64,000 nt of DNA, taken from positions 60,818,408 through 60,882,407 of the forward strand of contig CM037875.1 of the NCBI GenBank assembly GCA_021292105.1. The letters are read 5' to 3'. The notes beneath the pieces were generated by a model. That model was not told where the DNA came from. It saw nothing but the letters and a program-made list of their open reading frames with translations, and did no database searches. This stretch comes from Anadara kagoshimensis (taxonomy: Eukaryota; Mollusca; Bivalvia; Arcoida; Arcidae). Positions 59,039 to 64,000 of the stretch are shown piece by piece. Position 1 is the stretch's first letter; each line of letters starts with the position of its first letter. Made by a program: the position numbers and the translations under genes.

Positions 59039-60817
59039 CCCTCTTTAAAGGGAGATAATTGAGAATTATTGAAACTTTGTTGGTATTTTTCAAAAATCTT
59101 CTTCTCAAAAACTATTCGGCCTGTAAAGCTTAACTTTTGTGGAGGCATCCTTAGGAAGTGTAGATTCAAGTTTGTTCAAATCATGGTCCCCGGGGGTAGG
59201 AGGGGCCACAAGAGGGGGATCAAGTTTTACATAGGAGTATATAGAGAAAATCTTTAAAAATCTTCTTCTCAAAAACTATTAGGCCTGAAAAGCTCAAATT
59301 AAAATGGAAGCATCCTGAGGTAGTGTAGATTCAAGTTTGTTCAAATCATGGTCCCCGGGGGTAGGGAGGGGTCACAGAGGGGGATCAAGTTTTACATAGG
59401 AATATATAAAGAAAATTTTTAAAAATCTTTTTCTCAAAAACTATTAGCCAGAAAAGCTCAAATTAAAATGAAGCATCCTCAGGTAGTGTAGATTCAAGTT
59501 TGTTCAAATCATAGTCCCTGGGGTAGGGTGGGGCCACAAGAGGGGGGTCAAGTTTTTACACAGGAATATATAGAGAGAATTTTAAAATCTTCTCCTCAAA
59601 AACTATTAGGCCAGAAAGCTCAAATTAAATGGAAGCATCCTCAGGTAGTGTATATTCAAGTTTGTTCAAATCATGGTCCCCGGGGTAGGGAGGGCCACAA
59701 GAGGGGGATCAGTTTTACATAGGAGTATATAGAGAAAATCTTTAAAATCTTCTTCTCAAAAACTATTAGGCCTGAAAAGCTCAAATTAAAATGGAAAGCA
59801 TCCTCAGGTAGTGTAGATTCAAGTTTGTTCAAATCATGGTCCCCGGGGGTAGGGAGGGGTCACAAGAGGGGGTCAAGTTTTACATAGGAATATATAAAGA
59901 AAATTTTTTAAAATCTTTTTCTCAAAAACTATTAGGCCAGAAAAGCTCAAATTAAAATGGAAGCATCCTCAGTAGTGTAGATTCAAGTTGTTCAAATCAT
60001 AGTCCCTGGGGGTAGGGTGGGGCCACAAGAGGGGGGTCAAGTTTTACACAGGAATATATAGAGAGAATCTTTAAATCTTCTCCTCAAAAACTATTAGGCC
60101 AGGAAAGCTCAAATTAAAATGGAAGCATCCTCAGGTAGTGTAGATTCAAGTTTGTTCAATCATGGTTAAATAATAGTGTATTTTCCATGCTGTTTCTTTT
60201 ATATAAGTATTTTGATATAAAGTTAAATATATTGTTCATGAGAAATATATTAATTGTACTTGTATTTAAAGCTAATTTTTAATGTAAATCCTGCTGTATT
60301 CTATAATTTCTATTGCCATTTCCCGTTACAGTATTCGGCCTATGCATTTTCTCTCTTTTGAGATTGGTAGATTGCATGATGAAAATTTTTTTTAAAAATT
60401 ATTTCATTGGTGAAATGCTGTAAGAAAAAGGTAACGGAATAAGCCGAGGCTTGTCGAAAAACATCAACCTTTACGGTACATAGAAAATACTTACAAATTG
60501 TTTAGTGAAAAGCATCGGTAGGAGTATAGATTTCATTTGTACAAAACCTCCCTCCCCTGCACTCACTTCAATACTGAACTCATTTCGGCTTCTACCTAGC
60601 AAGTTGCTCAGTGAGCCGATGTGGCCCCTGGGCCTCTTGTTCAAGATATTCTGGAATTTAAGGTGTTATTTTTAAGATAACCTCAAGATTTAAATATTTA
60701 GTTATTGCATTTAGTTTTGACAAAATATTCTCAAAAGTTCCAAAAAGAGATTATCAAAATTTTCTCAATTTAAGTTAAGGAAAAATCTTAGCTAAAGATG
60801 ATTGTTGAAACCGGGCC
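58760..60817. mobile_element. MITE-4, interrupted by element H
   Basis: The ends GGCCCCGGTTTCACAATC and GATTGTTGAAACCGGGCC are inverted repeats, continuing inward with CCTTAGCTAAGATTTTCC and its complement. Without H the element is about 260 bp. Confidence 0.75.
58840..60639 (+). mobile_element. AGCTCA-CTCTTG element H
   Basis: The 5' hairpin is AGCTCACCTGAGCC with GGCTCAAGTGAGCT, then a GTCGTC tract. The core has about six units of about 165 bp (TGTAGATTCAAGTTTGTTCA, GGTCCCCGGGGGTAGG). It ends GTGAGCCGATGTGGCCCC, then TGGGCCTCTTG. It is inserted in a T-run of MITE-4. The core is unrelated to the 145-bp monomers. Confidence 0.8.
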
Positions 60818-61206
60818 AGGACCATTTTGTTGTTCTCTGTCAGTCTTCCAACTGACGATTGTTACATTAATCAAATCATCGATAATTGATTTCACTATGT
60901 GATGTAGACTGGCTGTGACATCATTAATTAGGAAGGTGTCCTAATTTTTGTTGTTTCTTTTTACACCATAAGTCTTGAATTTACTTGTCAATGAAATAGT
61001 ATCTATTACAAACTTACCTTAATGGATAACCACAAATCACTTATTTAACATCCCATGAAATGCTATGTTTTCTTAGAACCACAAAAATTTGACACCACAG
61101 AAATAAATGACTTTACAGTAGTACTATTTTAAAATTTAAGATACTACTACTGTATGGCCATAACAGGCTTTTCAGCTTGCCTTAGCAAATGTTTAATGTA
61201 AACTAT
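60818..61206. other. Intronic non-coding DNA
   Basis: No exon-like segment could be supported. Confidence 0.4.
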
Positions 61207-62055
61207 TCAAATGTTCGTTTGCCTTTTGTATGTCTAAGCTGTTACAATGTTCGTTTGCCTTTTGTATGTCTAAGCTGTTACAATGTTCGTTTGCCTTTTG
61301 TATGTCTAAGCTGTTACAATGTTCTTTTGCCTTTTGTATGTCTAAGCTGTTACAATGTTCTTTTGCCTTTTGTATGTCTAAGCTGTTACAATGTTCTTTT
61401 GCCTTTTGTATGTCTAAGCTGTTACAATGTTCGTTTGCCTTTTGTATGTCTAAGCTGTTACAATGTTCGTTTGCCTTTTGTATGTCTAAGCTGTTACAAT
61501 GTTCTTTTGCCTTTTGTGTGTCTAAGCTGTTACAATGTTCTTTTGCCTTTTGTATGTCTAAGCTGTTACAATGTTCGTTTGCCTTTTGTGTGTCTAAGCT
61601 GTTACAATGTTCGTTTGCCTTTTGTATGTCTAAGCTGTTACAATGTTCATTTGCCTTTTGTGTGTCTAAGCTGTTACAATGTTCGTTTGCCTTTTGTATG
61701 TCTAAGCTGTTACAATGTTCGTTTGCCTTTTGTATGTCTAAGCTGTTACAATGTTCGTTTGCCTTTTGTGTGTCTAAGCTGTTACAATGTTTGTTTGCCT
61801 TTTGTGTGTCTAAGCTGTTACAATGTTCGTTTGCCTTTTGTATGTCTAAGCTGTTACAATGTTCGTTTGCCTTTTGTATGTCTAAGCTGTTACAATGTTC
61901 GTTTGCCTTTTGTATGTCTAAGCTGTTACAATGTTCGTTTGCCTTTTGTATGTCTAAGCTGTTACAATGTTCTTTTGCCTTTTGTATGTCTAAGCTGTTA
62001 CAATGTTCTTTTGCCTTTTGTATGTCTAAGCTGTTACAATGTTCTTTTGCCCTAT
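61207..62055. repeat. 36-bp minisatellite, about 24 units
   Basis: The unit joins TTACAATGTTCGTTTGCC and TTTTGTATGTCTAAGCTG. Two positions vary: the triplet after TGTT (CGT, CTT, rarely CAT or TGT) and GTATG versus GTGTG. All units are exactly 36 bp. There are no unique spacers, so it is not a CRISPR. Confidence 0.95.
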
Positions 62056-62129
62056 GTATGTCATCCATCATCTGTTTCTGTACACGTTGGACTATACAAG
62101 ATTTTCTCAGAAAGCATTATTATTGCTTG

Positions 62130-62200
62130 ATTGAGGTTTGAACCCACAATCCTCGACTTTGAAAGCCAGTGATAGAACCACTTGGCCATGTCCAACCGTA
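62130..62200 (-). mobile_element. tRNA-derived SINE head
   Basis: The minus strand reads GGCCAAGTGGTTCTATCAC and then GATTGTGGGTTCAAACC, A-box- and B-box-like. It is not an intact tRNA gene. Confidence 0.55.
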
Positions 62201-63472
62201 GCTGCAGACACACTTTATTGATAACTTAAAAGAAATGATAGGAATATGAATATTGGACTGTGACGTGTCAAGAAGAGCTGAAGTTCATCTGTTATGACAT
62301 TTCCAATTTGTTCATCAATCTATAGTCCAGTTATTCTACAGTTTGACCCCAGACTAATTGCAACAGAATTATATATTTTGTTACTAATATGGTCTTATAT
62401 GCATAAAATGTTTATGGTAAAATTTCTAAAAGATTCTAATAAGGGTAAAGCTGTTTTTGAGGAGCTTTAACTTTCTTTTGGGTTTCCTATAAGTAGGGGA
62501 GATACTCTTGTAAAACATGTGGGTTTTAGTCCCATTATTGTATTTTTTTCCTATTTGAACAAAATGTAAAGCTAATCAATCATAATTGTTTTCATATACA
62601 CAGTTAACATTTCTGAACTCATTAACAGTATTATAACATACAAAATTAAGGCATGTACATTGAAGTATGTCCAAAATTGTCCACAACATCATGTTGATGT
62701 TTTTATCATTTAATTGTTTAGAGAATTGAGGATTGTTGAATCATTTTGGTAATATAATATTTATTTTGTTCCAACATGATAAAAATGAAATCTCTAGTGA
62801 TTTTGAACAACAATAATTTAAACAGAGTAAAAATCACTAGTGACTATATTCTGTTTGTAAGGAAAAACTATTGTTTGGAATAAAAACTCTCTTGCAGTTA
62901 TAATACACACATGTGATGTATTTTAAAATAAAGTAATAATGATGGAAATGTTTTTTTTGTGTATTTGCTGATGTAAATATGCCTTTTGTATTAAGCTTTA
63001 TTTATCATCATTGTTATCAGTTGAGTGTTTGTCCTTCAGTCATTCACCAAAGTATAAACTGTTAAAGAAGGGTGGGGCAAATCACATGAATCTCAAAGCT
63101 CATATAGAGTAATATGTAGACTGTTAATTTATGTGGTTATTGATTTTGTTACATTTTTTAAAAACTACCTTCTAGAAGCCTTTTAAATTGGGGGAAAATT
63201 TGACGTTCTGAAATAGAGCAAACTGCATTTTCATGCTGGCAATAGTTTAGGATCCACATTGCAAATATTCTATATTGTGTCAATATCTAACATTTTGTTG
63301 CTAAGGACAACTAGATTTAAATTGCCAGTATATCACTGATCTTTTGGGATATTTTTGTGATCAAATTGGGAAATATTAATTATTATTCTCCAGGGGAAAC
63401 TACCTTTATTCCATAGTAATTTTAGGCAAACAAAATCGCTGAGCATTTTTGTTGTTTGTTGGTTTGTTTGTG
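62201..63472. other. Intronic non-coding DNA
   Basis: No supported exon or repeat. Any missing exon between 58467 and 63770 could lie here, but I cannot identify one. Confidence 0.4.
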
Positions 63473-63687
63473 TAGGCAGACAATATTGACCTGTACGCTT
63501 GACCTTTCATTAGGAAAATTCATATTGAAGGATCTACCCAATACAAGAGTAGTGTTAGGTTTGGCAGTGTGATTTGTGTTCCCATAATATAGACGAAATA
63601 AGCACACATGATTCCCAGACTTAAATGCACTCGTTCATGATAAATATTTGAATTAAAGGTCAAGCATACAGGTCAATGTTGTTTACC
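63473..63687. mobile_element. MITE-1 copy just upstream of the TEP exon
   Basis: Begins TAGGCAGACAATATTGACCT and ends AGGTCAATGTTGTTTACC. It lies about 80 bp before the splice acceptor at 63769. Confidence 0.8.
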
Positions 63688-63769
63688 ATTACTTTGTGTT
63701 GTTTTTTTTGCTGTTTTGATATAACCAGGTACATATTATTTCACTGCTTATTTCTATGTTTGATCACAG

Positions 63770-63933
63770 GACCTATATTGTGATGTCTCCTGGTGAGTTA
63801 CGAGTTGGTGTGCCGTATGATGTTACTGTCAGCATCTTAACGGGAGGGACAACAAATGTACAACTATCCCTAAAATCAACCAAAGATGATTCCGGAGCAA
63901 GTCTCGCTTCCAAGTCTGTATCGGTGGATCAAG
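63770..63933 (+). CDS. N-terminal exon of a CD109/alpha-2-macroglobulin/TEP-like protein
   Basis: The exon is bounded by TTTGATCACAG at 63759-63769 and by AAG|GTAATA at 63933. It encodes TYIVMSPGELRVGVPYDVTV, followed by SILTGGTTNVQLSLKS and TKDDSGASLASKSVSVDQ. The pattern of an aromatic, IV, (A/S)P, LR-G, then V-V at the very start of the mature protein is characteristic of the first macroglobulin domain (MG1) in thioester-containing proteins. These secreted or GPI-anchored proteins act in innate immunity and protease binding. The thioester motif and the rest of the protein lie beyond the window. The exon starts in phase 2 and ends in phase 1. The family call rests on this one 54-residue segment. 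Confidence 0.65.
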
Positions 63934-64000
63934 GTAATAAATTATAGGCGATATAATTGGTGAAACTCTAAAATTTCACTTGTAGCCATTGCGGTTCGAA

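Noticed and set aside
61207..62055. Possible CRISPR array (36-bp regular repeats)
   Set aside because: Repeats are directly contiguous with no spacers, and the context is metazoan.
61189..62141. Long open frames of about 300 codons on both strands
   Set aside because: They are produced by the 36-bp repeat, whose length is a multiple of three. Three frames are open at once and there is no unique sequence.

Overview
The window is metazoan genomic DNA, most likely from a bivalve or related mollusc. The base composition is AT-rich, introns are long, and there are tRNA-derived SINEs and RTE-type LINE remnants. The most abundant repeats are families that start AGCTCACCTG and end GGGCCTCTTG, a pattern I associate with bivalve genomes. 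That assignment is inference. There are no operons, no CRISPR arrays and no prokaryotic gene organisation. Very little of the 64 kb is host coding sequence.

Two host-type genes are supported. At 6683-8298 a two-exon gene encodes four TPR-like helical repeats, a Gly/Ser/Asn-rich linker and a compact basic C-terminal domain that recalls bacterial polymorphic-toxin tips. Its second exon has an in-frame stop. At the right edge, 58354-58467 (signal-peptide exon) and 63770-63933 look like the first exons of a CD109/alpha-2-macroglobulin/TEP-type secreted immune protein. The rest of that gene lies beyond the window, and its first large intron is packed with repeats.

Everything else is a layered transposon landscape. 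0-12.6 kb: microsatellites, minisatellites, three copies of a tiny palindromic element with 4-bp target duplications, and two 3' fragments of a Penelope-like reverse-transcriptase family (PLE-like). 12.67-20.16 kb: a giant inverted-repeat element interrupted by a PLE-like fragment and by a 5'-truncated RTE-type LINE with a perfect 12-bp target duplication. 20.3-26.9 kb: a hAT remnant, several MITEs and SINEs. 27.2-30.9 kb: a TTAA-flanked element holding a reverse-oriented AGCTCA-CTCTTG element. 31.5-38.7 kb: a CT-rich minisatellite split by a TA-flanked 5.4-kb element that itself holds two more AGCTCA-CTCTTG elements. 38.8-49.6 kb: MITEs, another such element, and an ATACGCCCG-CTCTTG element split by a further AGCTCA-CTCTTG element. 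51.2-51.85 kb: seven 92-bp repeats, each looking like a 39-nt exon with splice sites. 51.9-60.8 kb: four more repeat insertions. 61.2-62.05 kb: a 24-unit, 36-bp minisatellite.

The best candidate for something under-described is the AGCTCA-CTCTTG superfamily. Copies have a hairpin at each end, a core of tandem monomers (often 145 bp), insertion at T-tracts with an empty site visible inside the window, and dense TCAAGGTCA nuclear-receptor half-sites plus a perfect estrogen-response-element palindrome. Structurally they resemble Helentron-associated (HINE/pearl-like) elements, but that assignment is inference.
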